Positions 53,807 to 63,308 of a DNA stretch of 64,000 bases are shown here, in pieces (position 1 is the first letter of the stretch; each line of letters opens with the position of its first letter). The translations under genes were made by a program, and so were the position numbers. The notes under the pieces were generated by a model. It was not told the DNA's origin. It saw only the letters and a program-made list of their open reading frames with translations, and made no database searches. This DNA is from Myxococcus xanthus. Its GTDB lineage: Bacteria > Myxococcota > Myxococcia > Myxococcales > Myxococcaceae. The DNA is taken from contig NZ_JABFNS010000007.1 of assembly GCF_013116825.1 (NCBI RefSeq), positions 39,704-103,703 on the forward strand, read 5' to 3'.

Positions 53807-54024
53807 GACTCACCTCCAGCGCGGAGCTGCTCGGACTTACGGGCGCGCATCCAGCGCACCACCTGGGGACGAAGCCAAAGCCGGGGCCGCCCCGTGCCCA
53901 GGTCCAGGACGGGCCGGGGCATGTCGGGATAGCGGCGCAGGTAGGTGCTGACGCTGTTGGCGTGGCGCAGGCGCAGCAACCCGGCCACCGCCTGAGCGTC
54001 AATCAGGTCTTCGGTCTTCACCAT
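53803..54024 (-). CDS. Small helix-turn-helix protein coupled to map
   Basis: About 73 residues. It resembles the MerR/excisionase (AlpA-like) single helix-turn-helix: LIDAQAVAGLLRLRHANSVSTYLRRYPDMPRPVL, then WLRPQVVRWMRARK. It starts at ATG 54024 and its stop overlaps the map start (ATGA). A DNA-binding role is inferred from the fold only. An ATG at 54072 is in frame but gives a Cys-containing tail lacking coding bias. Confidence 0.7.
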   Translation of the reverse strand: MVKTEDLIDAQAVAGLLRLRHANSVSTYLRRYPDMPRPVLDLGTGRPRLWLRPQVVRWMRARKSEQLRAGGES

Positions 54025-54144
54025 GGGACACATTTCGGGCGTGTCTATACCCCTAGACATGCACCCATGCACGGCTTCTTTCCCAGACGGGACGGCGGCA
54101 CTGCTCGCCAGGCGACGCCGCCCGCCCGGGCAGGGAGCGGGCCT

Positions 54145-54408
54145 TCAGCGCGCCAGGGCGGCACACGTCAGGCAGTGCCGGGCCTCCGGAACAGCGCGCA
54201 GCCGGTGCCGGCCAATGGCCCCGCCGCAGCGCGCGCACCGGCCGAACTCACCATGGGCGATGCGCGTCAGCGCCTCCTCGATGTCCCGCAACTCCTGCTC
54301 CTCCGCCTCGGTGAAGGACAGTCCCTCCCCCCCCAACGAGGCCCGAGCGCGCAGCCGGTGGCTGCGTTGCCGCAATGCTTCCTGGGCCTCCCGAGCCAGC
54401 AGCTCCAT
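54145..54408 (-). CDS. DksA/TraR-type C4 zinc-finger protein
   Basis: About 87 residues. A helical N-terminus with the acidic pair characteristic of the family (AEEQELRDIEEAL) is followed by the zinc finger FGRCARCGGAIGRHRLRAVPEARHCLTC, giving four Cys ligands. DksA-like proteins enter the RNA polymerase secondary channel and mediate the stringent response; short members like this are TraR-type. GGGAGA precedes the ATG. It is not coupled to its neighbours. Confidence 0.9.
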   Translation of the reverse strand: MELLAREAQEALRQRSHRLRARASLGGEGLSFTEAEEQELRDIEEALTRIAHGEFGRCARCGGAIGRHRLRAVPEARHCLTCAALAR

Positions 54409-54573
54409 GTTCGTCTCCCACTGCGGCCACCCCGGCCACTCCGGCCCCTCGGCCCAGCAGGAGATAATGCTTTCAGGAAGCGTGCCTTGCGGTGCGCGGC
54501 GCTACAGCCCTGAAAACGCGCAAGGCTTGCGCTCCCCGGGCCAGGGCCCTGCATCGGTTGCGGCGCACCGGCG

Positions 54574-55221
54574 TCACTCCGCGCGTGCCCGGGCCGCGGC
54601 GTGCTGCCGGGCGCGCTTCTCCACCGCGCGGAAGGTGTCCTCCACGGCGTCCTTCTGTCCCATGCGCGCCAGGAAGCCAGGAATGGAGCCGGCCGGGTCC
54701 ACGGTGAAGCGGTACACGGCATGGGACTTCCCTTCGCCCCGAGGCTCCACGCGCCAGCTTCCCTCGTTGAGCCGGATGCGAACGGTGCCGCGCCGCTGGG
54801 GAATGGCGTCCGGCGTCGCCTGCCAGCGCTGCGCGAACACACCCGAGCCGTCCTCCGCCAGCCTGGACTCCAACACCACGTTGCAGATGTAGTCGCGCGA
54901 GGACACCACCGGGAGGTCCAGCTTCGTGTACGTGAGCTGCCCCTCGTCCGGCAGGTCCTTCAGGATGCGGGACTCCTTCACATACGGCATCCAGCGCCGG
55001 TAGGCGTCCACGTCCCGCAGCACCGCCTGGACATCCGCGGCGCTCGCGGCCAGCTCGCCCTCCGCCCACACGTCCTTGGCCTCGGAGCCCGGGCGCGCGC
55101 GGACCTTCACCACGTAAGGCTTCTCCGCCACCGTCTTCCACGCCTCTTCCGCGCGGGCGGCTCCGGCGGCGAGCCCCAGCACACAGGCGGACAGGACCGC
55201 ACCACTCCACGACATCTTCAT
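54574..55221 (-). CDS. Exported START/polyketide-cyclase-like protein
   Basis: About 215 residues. A signal peptide (about 1-25, ending ARA-EE) is followed by a START-like helix-grip domain (KDVWAEGELAASAADVQAVLRDVDAYRRWMPYVKESRIL region, about 45-190). Such domains bind lipids or other hydrophobic ligands in a deep pocket. Location is periplasmic by signal peptide. The C-terminus is basic and Ala-rich. AAGGA precedes ATG 55221; ATG 55215 is an alternative. Confidence 0.82.
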   Translation of the reverse strand: MKMSWSGAVLSACVLGLAAGAARAEEAWKTVAEKPYVVKVRARPGSEAKDVWAEGELAASAADVQAVLRDVDAYRRWMPYVKESRILKDLPDEGQLTYTKLDLPVVSSRDYICNVVLESRLAEDGSGVFAQRWQATPDAIPQRRGTVRIRLNEGSWRVEPRGEGKSHAVYRFTVDPAGSIPGFLARMGQKDAVEDTFRAVEKRARQHAAARARAE

Positions 55222-55323
55222 GCAAGCATCCTTCGCGGCTCGGGCCGGATGTGACGTCACGTCAGCATCCGACACCCTGGCGCGGCGGCGCATTCACGAA
55301 TGCGCAACGGGCCCACGCAAGCA

Positions 55324-55361
55324 CCGTCCCCGAGCCACCTTCCGAAGGTGGCCCGGGACGG
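55324..55361 (-). terminator. Large hairpin after the lipoprotein/small-gene pair
   Basis: Outer stem CCGTCCC / GGGACGG and inner stem GCCACCTT / AAGGTGGC with loop CCG, separated by a small internal loop. It lies between the end of the gene at 55380 (minus strand) and the start of the START-like gene. No T-run, but the strong fold suggests transcript termination. Confidence 0.6.
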
Positions 55362-55379
55362 CCCCCCCCACGCCGCGCC

Positions 55380-55619
55380 CTACGGCACGCGGACGGCCCG
55401 CCCGCCGAACGCCGGGCTGGCCATGACATCCATGGCCAGACGGTCCGCGTAGGGGCGGCCCAGCCGGCCGTAGGCCTCGGCTTCCTGCTCGGTGAGGACC
55501 ACGCGCACCGTGAACTGGGCGATGCCCCCCACCACCACGTCGAGGAAGAGCGCCCCCTCCGCCGAGCGCACCAGCCGGTACATGAGGGGGCTCTGGATGA
55601 GGACCTGCTCCTCGCTCAC
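55380..55619 (-). CDS. Small soluble protein coupled to a lipoprotein gene
   Basis: About 79 residues, GTG start overlapping the stop of the lipoprotein gene upstream (GTGA), with GGAG six bases before it. It has no signal peptide and a mixed helix/strand pattern (VLIQSPLMYRLVRSAEGALFLDVVVGG). I recognise no family. Tight coupling to a lipoprotein suggests a cytoplasmic partner or a structural role, but nothing confirms this. Confidence 0.65.
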   Translation of the reverse strand: MSEEQVLIQSPLMYRLVRSAEGALFLDVVVGGIAQFTVRVVLTEQEAEAYGRLGRPYADRLAMDVMASPAFGGRAVRVP

Positions 55620-56236
55620 GGAATCTCCGTCACCACTGCCTGGGAGACGGGCGCGTCGATGACCATCAGCTCCGGCACGCCGCCAGAGGTGTAGCCACCG
55701 AACTTGAAGCAGTCCGTGTCCTCCTCGCTGGTGCACTTCCAGACGCCCGGGTCGCTGTCCACGGGCAGGCGCACGCACACGCCGGTGGCCGCCAGGTCCA
55801 GCGTCATCATCCGCAGCGGTCCTTCAAAGTTCTTCGCCGGCAGGCCCAGCGCCTGGCCAATCACCGCCGGGTCATGCGCGCCATTCACCATCGACTTCTC
55901 GACGGCGGCCTGGATGGTCTCCGACGGCGCGGCGAACAGATAGCAACCGCTCTCATTGCAGCGGCCAAAGTTCTGCGCGTTCGGCTTCACCACGAAGTTC
56001 TGGTACGCGGCGTCCGTCATCAGCCACGACACCTTCTTGCCAGGGAAGTTCTTCGCCAGGTGCTGGTCCACGCTCCACGGGCTGGCGCGCTCATCGGCCT
56101 CGCGGGAGATTTGCGCCTGCTGCGCATCACAAGCCTGCGGCTGCGTCGGGGTGGGGGTGACGCTGCCGCCTCCCGTGTGCTTGCAGCCGGACAGCAGGAA
56201 GACACCAAGGAGCAGGCTCCGAATCGTCCACGTCAT
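55616..56236 (-). CDS. Lipoprotein of unknown function
   Basis: About 206 residues. A clear lipobox (LLSGC, Cys18) is followed by a Pro/Thr-rich linker and a compact domain (about 40-206) with at least seven Cys, suggesting disulfides. GGAGAA precedes ATG 56236. It is divergent from the glutathione peroxidase gene across 133 bp. A 79-residue protein is coupled downstream. Confidence 0.72.
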   Translation of the reverse strand: MTWTIRSLLLGVFLLSGCKHTGGGSVTPTPTQPQACDAQQAQISREADERASPWSVDQHLAKNFPGKKVSWLMTDAAYQNFVVKPNAQNFGRCNESGCYLFAAPSETIQAAVEKSMVNGAHDPAVIGQALGLPAKNFEGPLRMMTLDLAATGVCVRLPVDSDPGVWKCTSEEDTDCFKFGGYTSGGVPELMVIDAPVSQAVVTEIP

Positions 56237-56369
56237 GGGCAGTTCTCCAAAGAGGGAAGGAGTGAAAGAGGTGGCGGAACCTACCTCCTGTCGGCCCATG
56301 GATAGTTGTGATTTCTGGATTTTATAATCTCCCCAGCCCGCCCCCCTCCGAGCGGTTATAGGGTGCGGC

Positions 56370-56921
56370 ATGAGCCAGAACCTCTACGACATTCCCCTCA
56401 AGTCCATCGACGGTGCCCCGCAGTCGCTCGGCCAGTTCAAGGGCAAGGTCCTGCTGGTGGTCAACGTGGCCTCCAAGTGCGGCCTGACGCCCCAGTACGA
56501 AGGCCTGGAGAAGCTCTACGAGCGCAAGCGCGCCGAGGGCTTCGAGGTGCTGGGCTTCCCGGCCAACAACTTCCTGGGCCAGGAGCCGGGCAGCGAGTCG
56601 GAAATCAAGGCGTTCTGCACGCTGACCTACGACGTGAAGTTCCCGCTGTTCTCCAAGATTTCGGTGGTGGGCGCGGACAAGCACCCGCTCTACCACGCGC
56701 TGACGGGCGCCATCCCGGACGCCGTGGGCGAAGGCCCCATGCGCAGCCGGCTCCAGGGCTACGGCATCACCGCCAACCCCGTGCCGGAAGTGCAGTGGAA
56801 CTTCGAGAAGTTCCTCATCGGGCGTGACGGCCGCGTCGCCGCGCGTTTCGCACCGGACGTCGCCGCGGACGATGCGCGTCTGCTGTCCGCCATCGACGCG
56901 GAGCTCGCGAAGCAGGCCTGA
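56370..56921 (+). CDS. Glutathione peroxidase
   Basis: About 183 residues. The catalytic tetrad can be placed: Cys37 in NVASKCGLTPQY, Gln in LGQEPGS, and Trp-Asn in VQWNFEKFLIG. Like most bacterial members it has Cys rather than Sec. It reduces hydroperoxides, often using thioredoxin rather than glutathione. It stands alone; the next gene is a HAD-IG nucleotidase with its own ribosome site. Confidence 0.95.
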   Translation: MSQNLYDIPLKSIDGAPQSLGQFKGKVLLVVNVASKCGLTPQYEGLEKLYERKRAEGFEVLGFPANNFLGQEPGSESEIKAFCTLTYDVKFPLFSKISVVGADKHPLYHALTGAIPDAVGEGPMRSRLQGYGITANPVPEVQWNFEKFLIGRDGRVAARFAPDVAADDARLLSAIDAELAKQA

Positions 56922-56934
56922 GCCGGCCGGGGCG

Positions 56935-56959
56935 CCGCTGGACTTCCGCCGTCCAGCGG
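56935..56959 (+). terminator. Hairpin after the glutathione peroxidase gene
   Basis: Perfect 9-bp stem CCGCTGGAC / GTCCAGCGG with loop TTCCGCC, 13 bp after the stop. No clear T-run. Confidence 0.6.
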
Positions 56960-57016
56960 ACGGGCCCTGACGAAAGCAGTGACTTTTCGCGCGCTCCGGG
57001 GCAAGCCAGGGGGGCC

Positions 57017-58525
57017 ATGAGCACGTTCATTCCTGGTCCCCCGCCCGAGCGCGGACTGTTCTGCAACCGCACCCTCAACCTGCGCGCCATCAAGGCGGTG
57101 GGTTACGACATGGATTACACGCTCATCCACTACCATGTGGAGGCGTGGGAGCGCCGTGCCTACGAGCACATCCGCGACCGGCTCGTCGAGCAGGGCTGGC
57201 CGGTGGCGGACCTGTCGTTCGACCCCGAGCTGCCGATGCGCGGCCTCATCATCGACACGGAGAAGGGCAACCTCCTCAAGGCCAACCGCTTCGGCTTCGT
57301 GAAGAAGGCGCTGCACGGCACGCAGGCCATGAGCTTCGAGACCCAGCGCGACGAATACGCGCGCACCATCATCGACCTGCATGAGCAGCGCTGGGTGTTC
57401 CTCAACACGCTCTTCTCGCTATCGGAGGCGTGCATCTACGCGCAGCTCGTGGACCGGCTGGACGCCGGCCAGCTCCCAGGCCCCATGGGCTATTCGGACC
57501 TCTACGAGCACGTGCGGAAGAACCTGGACGCCACGCACATGCAGGGGCGGTTGAAGGCGGAGATCATCGCCGACCCGGAGCGCTACGTCATCGATGACCC
57601 GGAGACGCCGCTGGCCCTGCTGGACCAGCGCAACGCCGGCAAGAAGCTGCTGCTCATCACCAACAGCGAGTGGGCCTACACCGAGCCCATGATGCACTTC
57701 GCCTTCGACCGGCACCTGCCCGAAGGCATGACGTGGCGGCAGCTCTTCGACGTGGTGATTGTCTCCGCGCGCAAGCCAGAGTTCTTCACCACGCGCTCGT
57801 CGCTCTTCGAGGTGGTGGAGTCCAGCGGCGAGGCGCTGCTGCGTCCGCACTCGGGCCCCTTCAAGCCCGGCACGCCGTACTTCGGCGGCAGCGCGGTGGA
57901 GCTGGAGCGCCACCTGGGACTGAGCGGTGACCAGATTCTCTACGTGGGCGACCACATGTTCGGCGACGTGCACGTGACGAAGAACGTGCTGCGCTGGCGC
58001 ACGGCGCTCATCCTGCGCGAGCTGGAGGACGAGGTGCGCTCCATCGCCTCGTTCCGCGCCACGGAGTCCCGGCTGGCCGAGCGCATGGTGGTGAAGGAGC
58101 GGCTGGAGGCGGAGAACTGCCAGATTCGCCTGGAGCTCCAGCGGCGGCGCTTCCAGTACGGCCCGCGCACGGACACGCCGTCGGAGGCGGAGCTGGTGGC
58201 GCGGCAGGCCACGCTGCGCACGGAGCTGGAGGCGCTGGACGCGGAGCTGGGGCCCCTGGCACGCGCGGCCACCGAGCTGTCCAATCCCATCTGGGGCCTG
58301 CTGACGCGCGCGGGCAATGACAAGAGCCACCTGGCCCGGCAGGTGGAGCGGTACGCGGACATCTACACGTCGCGCGTGTCCAACTTCCTGTTCGCCACGC
58401 CCTTCGTCTACCTGCGCAGCCCGCGCGGCAGCCTCCCGCATGATCCCAGCCTGCCCGGCGGCACGCCCGTCTTCGGCGCCAACGAGACCGGCGGCGGCAT
58501 GTCCGGCACGGACGGAGGGGAGTAA
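57017..58525 (+). CDS. HAD-IG family 5'-nucleotidase
   Basis: About 502 residues. The HAD catalytic motif DMDYTL is at about residues 31-36. Middle segments LLLITNSEWAYTEP and the YVGDHMFGDVHVTKN phosphatase motif match the HAD-IG 5'-nucleotidase family, which dephosphorylates purine (mainly IMP/GMP) nucleotides. The last 150 residues are helical and end in a Gly-rich tail beyond the core. The start is the ATG shortly after the glutathione peroxidase terminator, with weak upstream purines. Confidence 0.9.
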   Translation: MSTFIPGPPPERGLFCNRTLNLRAIKAVGYDMDYTLIHYHVEAWERRAYEHIRDRLVEQGWPVADLSFDPELPMRGLIIDTEKGNLLKANRFGFVKKALHGTQAMSFETQRDEYARTIIDLHEQRWVFLNTLFSLSEACIYAQLVDRLDAGQLPGPMGYSDLYEHVRKNLDATHMQGRLKAEIIADPERYVIDDPETPLALLDQRNAGKKLLLITNSEWAYTEPMMHFAFDRHLPEGMTWRQLFDVVIVSARKPEFFTTRSSLFEVVESSGEALLRPHSGPFKPGTPYFGGSAVELERHLGLSGDQILYVGDHMFGDVHVTKNVLRWRTALILRELEDEVRSIASFRATESRLAERMVVKERLEAENCQIRLELQRRRFQYGPRTDTPSEAELVARQATLRTELEALDAELGPLARAATELSNPIWGLLTRAGNDKSHLARQVERYADIYTSRVSNFLFATPFVYLRSPRGSLPHDPSLPGGTPVFGANETGGGMSGTDGGE

Positions 58526-58543
58526 CCGGCCCACCTTGGGACT

Positions 58544-58572
58544 CGGCGGCATGGGGCGTCCCTGTGCCGCCG
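58544..58572 (+). terminator. Hairpin after the 5'-nucleotidase gene
   Basis: Stem CGGCGGCA / TGCCGCCG (8 bp) with a 13-base loop, 18 bp after the stop. Outer GGAC / GTCC can extend it. No T-run follows. Confidence 0.5.
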
Positions 58573-58615
58573 GCGTCCTACCAATCGGGGTGGATGTGTA
58601 GATCCTCGGATTCAT

Positions 58616-58629
58616 TGAACTTTCGTTCA
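58616..58629. promoter_or_regulatory. Small palindrome upstream of the zinc-ribbon gene
   Basis: TGAAC-TTTC-GTTCA, a perfect 5-bp inverted repeat in an AT-rich patch, 46 bp before the ATG at 58676. It is compatible with a repressor site or with a -35-like TTGAAC, but no regulator gene adjoins it. Confidence 0.35.
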
Positions 58630-58675
58630 GTACCCCTCCGAGGAGCGGGCGGGCAGGCATCCCCCTCCACAGGGC

Positions 58676-59173
58676 ATGTCAGACCGCCCCGGTATGAGTG
58701 CTCTCGTGAGCCACTCGACCACGAACAGCTCTTCGACGCGCGTCCTCGAGCAGCGCAACCTGCTTGGGGGCATGGACCTGCTACCGGTGCTGGGCGGCAA
58801 GGGCCGCAAGCGCGCTCGGCGCTTCCACGTCGCCTCGGAGCGGCGGGTGGGGTTCGCCGCGGCGCTGGCGCTGGTGGTGGAGCATGGCAAGCAGAAGGCG
58901 AAGGAGACGGGCGTCACGTCCCTGAGCCGCTGCCCGCGCTGCGGCCACATGGGCCCCACGGCGCAGGACTTCGGCTACCGCACCATGCGCGGTGAGCGCC
59001 GGCCCCAGTCCTGGTGCCGCGGCTGCCGTGGCCTGCACCTGGAGCCCACGGAGACGGCGCGGACCAGCAACACCGCCCCGCGCGGCGCGGACGGCTGGCT
59101 GTTCCCGCCCGAGAGCACCACCAGCACCCGCCCGCCCCGGCGTGGCAAAGGGTCGTCGACCCAGTCCCGCTGA
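58676..59173 (+). CDS. Zinc-ribbon protein of unknown function
   Basis: About 165 residues, strongly basic and with G/C-rich third positions that support a real gene. A central CPRCGHMGPTAQDFGYRTMRGERRPQSWCRGC segment places four Cys as a zinc ribbon. The Ser/Arg/Thr-rich ends look disordered. A nucleic-acid-binding role is likely from the zinc ribbon and charge, but unproven. ATG 58694 is a second possible start. Convergent with the formaldehyde operon. Confidence 0.7.
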   Translation: MSDRPGMSALVSHSTTNSSSTRVLEQRNLLGGMDLLPVLGGKGRKRARRFHVASERRVGFAAALALVVEHGKQKAKETGVTSLSRCPRCGHMGPTAQDFGYRTMRGERRPQSWCRGCRGLHLEPTETARTSNTAPRGADGWLFPPESTTSTRPPRRGKGSSTQSR

Positions 59174-59181
59174 GACACGGC

Positions 59182-59208
59182 CAGCCCCGACATGTCACGT
59201 CGGGGCTG
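59182..59208. terminator. Hairpin between the zinc-ribbon gene and fghA
   Basis: Perfect 10-bp stem CAGCCCCGAC / GTCGGGGCTG with loop ATGTCAC, placed 8 bp after one stop and 26 bp before the convergent one. It is a good bidirectional terminator candidate. Confidence 0.7.
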
Positions 59209-59234
59209 ACCGGAACCCGGGATGACCGTCGCGA

Positions 59235-60086
59235 CTACGGACGCGCCTTCTCGGAACCGACGAGTGCCTTCGCGTGGTGCGCGAAGTGGTCCGCGAGGAA
59301 CGTGGCGATGAAGTAGTAGCTGTGGTCGTACCCCGCGTGCCGCCGCAGCGTGAGCGGGTGGCCCGTGGCCTCGCAGGCGGCGGCCAGCAACTCCGGGCGC
59401 AATTGGGTGGCGAGGAACTCGTCGGCCTCGCCCTGGTCCACCAGGAGCGTCAGAAGCTCCTTCGCCGTCTTCACCAACTCGACGGCGTCCCAGGCCGCCC
59501 ACGCGTCACGGTTGTCGCCCAGGTAGGCGGTGAAGGCCTTCTGGCCCCACGGCACCTGTGAGGGTGCGACGATGGGGGAGAAGGCGGACACGCTGCGGTA
59601 GCGGCCCGGGTGGCGCAGGGCGGTGACGAGCGCGCCATGACCGCCCATCGAATGGCCGAAGATGCCTCGCGCGTCCGTGGCCGGGAAGTGCTGCTCCACC
59701 AGCGCGGGGAGCTCCCGGGCCACGTAGTCCTGCATGCGGAAGTGCGGCGCCCAGGGAGCCTGCGTGGCGTCGAGGTAGAAGCCCGCCCCCTGCCCCAAAT
59801 CGTAGGCAGCGTCATTGGCCACCGCGTCGCCACGAGGACTGGTGTCAGGCGCGACGACGATGAAGCCATGGCGCGCCGCGTGCTCCTGCGCGCCCGCCTT
59901 GGTGATGAAGTTCTGCTCGGTGCAGGTCAGGCCGGAGAGCCAGTACAGCACCGGGCAGCGCTCGCCGCGCAGCGCGGCCTCCGGCAGGTAGATGCCGAAC
60001 CGCGTCTCGCCGCCCAGGGCGGAGGAGGTGTGCTTCCACACCTCCTGCCGGCCGCCAAAACTCGCGTGGTGTTCGATGCGTTCCAT
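59235..60086 (-). CDS. fghA: S-formylglutathione hydrolase
   Basis: About 283 residues. The esterase-D-family catalytic residues are in place: Ser146 in GHSMGGHG, Asp in LVDQGEADEF and His in AGYDHSYYF; the oxyanion-hole WLSGLTCTEQNF is also intact. The enzyme hydrolyses S-formylglutathione to formate and glutathione, the last step of glutathione-dependent formaldehyde removal. It starts 2 bp after the frmA stop, so the genes are co-transcribed. Confidence 0.96.
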   Translation of the reverse strand: MERIEHHASFGGRQEVWKHTSSALGGETRFGIYLPEAALRGERCPVLYWLSGLTCTEQNFITKAGAQEHAARHGFIVVAPDTSPRGDAVANDAAYDLGQGAGFYLDATQAPWAPHFRMQDYVARELPALVEQHFPATDARGIFGHSMGGHGALVTALRHPGRYRSVSAFSPIVAPSQVPWGQKAFTAYLGDNRDAWAAWDAVELVKTAKELLTLLVDQGEADEFLATQLRPELLAAACEATGHPLTLRRHAGYDHSYYFIATFLADHFAHHAKALVGSEKARP

Positions 60087-60088
60087 GG

Positions 60089-61517
<1,429 letters not shown>

Positions 61518-61529
61518 GGCGGCGACGAC

Positions 61530-61546
61530 ATACTGGGTGGGAGTAT
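61530..61546. promoter_or_regulatory. Proximal FrmR operator palindrome
   Basis: ATACT-GGGTGGG-AGTAT, a 17-bp inverted repeat with a G-tract centre, as in RcnR/FrmR-type sites. It lies 13 bp before the frmR start. Confidence 0.75.
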
Positions 61547-61563
61547 CCTGCCGCGATGGACAT

Positions 61564-61580
61564 ATACCCCCGGGGGGTAT
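61564..61580. promoter_or_regulatory. Distal FrmR operator palindrome
   Basis: ATACCCCC-G-GGGGGTAT, a perfect 17-bp palindrome. The two sites are 34 bp apart centre to centre and together cover the presumed promoter of frmR-frmA-fghA. Confidence 0.8.
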
Positions 61581-61723
61581 TCGACAAGGAATGAATGAAG
61601 GTGCCCTGACAGCGCACGGAATCTCCGCCTCCCGGCAGGCAGGGGAGCAATGACCTCCGCCGTCCCATGGAGGGGGATGGAAAAGCCGTGGCGCCGTCCT
61701 TACCTCACCCACAGGGAGGCAAC

Positions 61724-62023
61724 ATGGCCGTTCGGACCATCGTGGCAGGCATCAAGAACAGGCGGCGGGTCGGCGCGCACGGAGCCCAACCCAGCGTACA
61801 GGCCAGCAAGGGGCGCAAGACGATGCCCCACGATGACGCGGCCGCGCTGCGGCGGCAGAAGACGCTGGAGCGCGTGACGCTGGGCCCCGCCGCCGAGGCA
61901 CATGAGCCCAAGAGTCATCGGCGACGCGCAACCACCCTCAAGGGCCGCAAGAAGGCCCCCAGCGAAATGAACGTGAAGCACCTCGGCGGGCCGAAGAAGC
62001 GCCTGCCCCTTCACGGCGGCTAG
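61724..62023 (+). CDS. Small very basic protein (nucleic-acid binding by charge)
   Basis: About 99 residues, rich in Lys, Arg, His and Pro, no signal peptide, no hydrophobic core. It resembles small histone H1-like or nucleoid-associated basic proteins by composition, but I cannot assign a family. GGGAGG precedes the ATG. It is divergent from frmR across 206 bp that hold the FrmR sites; nothing suggests it belongs to that regulon. Confidence 0.7.
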   Translation: MAVRTIVAGIKNRRRVGAHGAQPSVQASKGRKTMPHDDAAALRRQKTLERVTLGPAAEAHEPKSHRRRATTLKGRKKAPSEMNVKHLGGPKKRLPLHGG

Positions 62024-62049
62024 CATGGACACGTCGTGACGCGGCCCGC

Positions 62050-62073
62050 GCCCCGCGACCTCCGGGCGGGGGC
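62050..62073. terminator. Hairpin between convergent genes
   Basis: Stem CCCCGC / GCGGGG with a 9-base loop GACCTCCGG in a very GC-rich stretch between the stops at 62023 and 62084. No T-run. Confidence 0.4.
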
Positions 62074-62083
62074 CGTGCCCGTC

Positions 62084-62743
62084 TCAAGGGCCCGGCGGCC
62101 ACAGCGCGCTGGCGCCAGGGTCCTCCGCCACGTAGACGGCCCACACGCGCTCTCCCGGGCGCCGCAGCAGGTCCGACGCGTGCGGTGAAGGCATGCGCCC
62201 TTCGACGCGCTGGCCATGCACCGTGAAGACATAATCGAGCTGTACCAGGCGTCCGGCATGCAGCGTGGGCGCCACCTGACGCTCCACCCGCGTGATTTCC
62301 GCTGCGGCCGGCAAGCCCCAGACCCATGCCTTCAACTGGCGCTGCTGCTCGCGCCGCAGTGACGCCGGCCAGCTCGTGCGCCGGAACAACAGCCCCATCC
62401 CGATGAAGATGGCGGACTGCAGGAGCAGGGGCCGCAGGAAGAACAGTCCCACCGGGAGCAGCATCCCCCCCGCCCACAGGGCCAGCGTTCCCACGAAGTA
62501 GTGCTTGTGCAGCCTGGGCCGCGAGACGGCCGCGCGCTGTGCCCGGGTCAACCTCCGCGGCGGCAACGGAGGCGGCGGGCCTCGCGCGGCGTTCAAGGCC
62601 GCCTCCAGGCTCGCGCCGCACTTCATGCAGCGTGCCTCGGCGTCCACCGTGACGGCATGCCCACAGCCAGGACAGACGATGCGGAACTCGCCCGACTCCG
62701 GCGAGAGGTACGGCGCGTCCAGGGAGAGTCGAGCGCGGCGCAT
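62084..62743 (-). CDS. Zinc-ribbon membrane protein of unknown function
   Basis: About 219 residues. An N-terminal zinc ribbon (CPGCGH near residue 25 and CMKCG near 40) is followed by a Pro/Arg linker, two transmembrane segments (about 82-125) and a C-terminal beta-rich domain of about 75 residues (QLDYVFTVHGQRVEGRM). The ATG at 62743 has only a weak site; the frame is open to 62908. Many myxobacterial proteins pair a zinc ribbon with membrane helices, but no function is known to me. Confidence 0.7.
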   Translation of the reverse strand: MRRARLSLDAPYLSPESGEFRIVCPGCGHAVTVDAEARCMKCGASLEAALNAARGPPPPLPPRRLTRAQRAAVSRPRLHKHYFVGTLALWAGGMLLPVGLFFLRPLLLQSAIFIGMGLLFRRTSWPASLRREQQRQLKAWVWGLPAAAEITRVERQVAPTLHAGRLVQLDYVFTVHGQRVEGRMPSPHASDLLRRPGERVWAVYVAEDPGASALWPPGP

Positions 62744-62906
62744 GGCACCACCATCGGAGCACCTCCCCCCGCGCCGCCGCAACCCGTCCCGGAATGCCAT
62801 GACGGACGCGCCACGACACCACCAGACCTGGGCACCGGGGCCCGGCTGCACCATTGCTCCCTGGCATCCCCCACCCGGCGTTCCTACCTGTGTCGCTGGA
62901 GGTTGC

Positions 62907-63308
62907 ATGCCAGAGAAGAGTCAGACGGAGCGCGTGAAGCGCGCGAAGCGGCAGGGAACGACGTTGGAGCTCAAGCCCACCGACGTGCAGCTCGCCAGCG
63001 CGGACAGCACGCACCACGCGAAGAAGAGCGGCCGGCGGGCCCTGGGGAAACGGACCTTCGCGGACCGCAGCGTCAGTCCTCGCCACGCACCAGGAAGCGG
63101 CCTCACGGCGAAAAGCCGCAAGCTGCCCGAACCAGAGCCAGGCCAGAGCAGCACCTCGCGGCGCAAGACATTGCCGTCCGCGGCCGCCGTGGCCTACCGC
63201 AAGGAGGGCCGCCCCAAGAAGACGACAGGACGCGGCGATACGACCCCGCTGAAGGCGGGCAAGGTCTACAAGCGCGCGGGCGCCCGGAAGACGAGCATCC
63301 GCGCCTGA
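62907..63308 (+). CDS. Small very basic protein with Lys/Arg-rich tail
   Basis: About 133 residues, very rich in Lys, Arg, Ser and Thr, predicted disordered. The start MPEKSQTERVKRAKRQG recalls the first residues of DUF6496-type small basic proteins, but the rest does not follow that family. GGAGG precedes the ATG. A DNA- or RNA-binding role is suggested by charge only. The zinc-ribbon membrane protein gene lies divergently upstream. Confidence 0.68.
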   Translation: MPEKSQTERVKRAKRQGTTLELKPTDVQLASADSTHHAKKSGRRALGKRTFADRSVSPRHAPGSGLTAKSRKLPEPEPGQSSTSRRKTLPSAAAVAYRKEGRPKKTTGRGDTTPLKAGKVYKRAGARKTSIRA

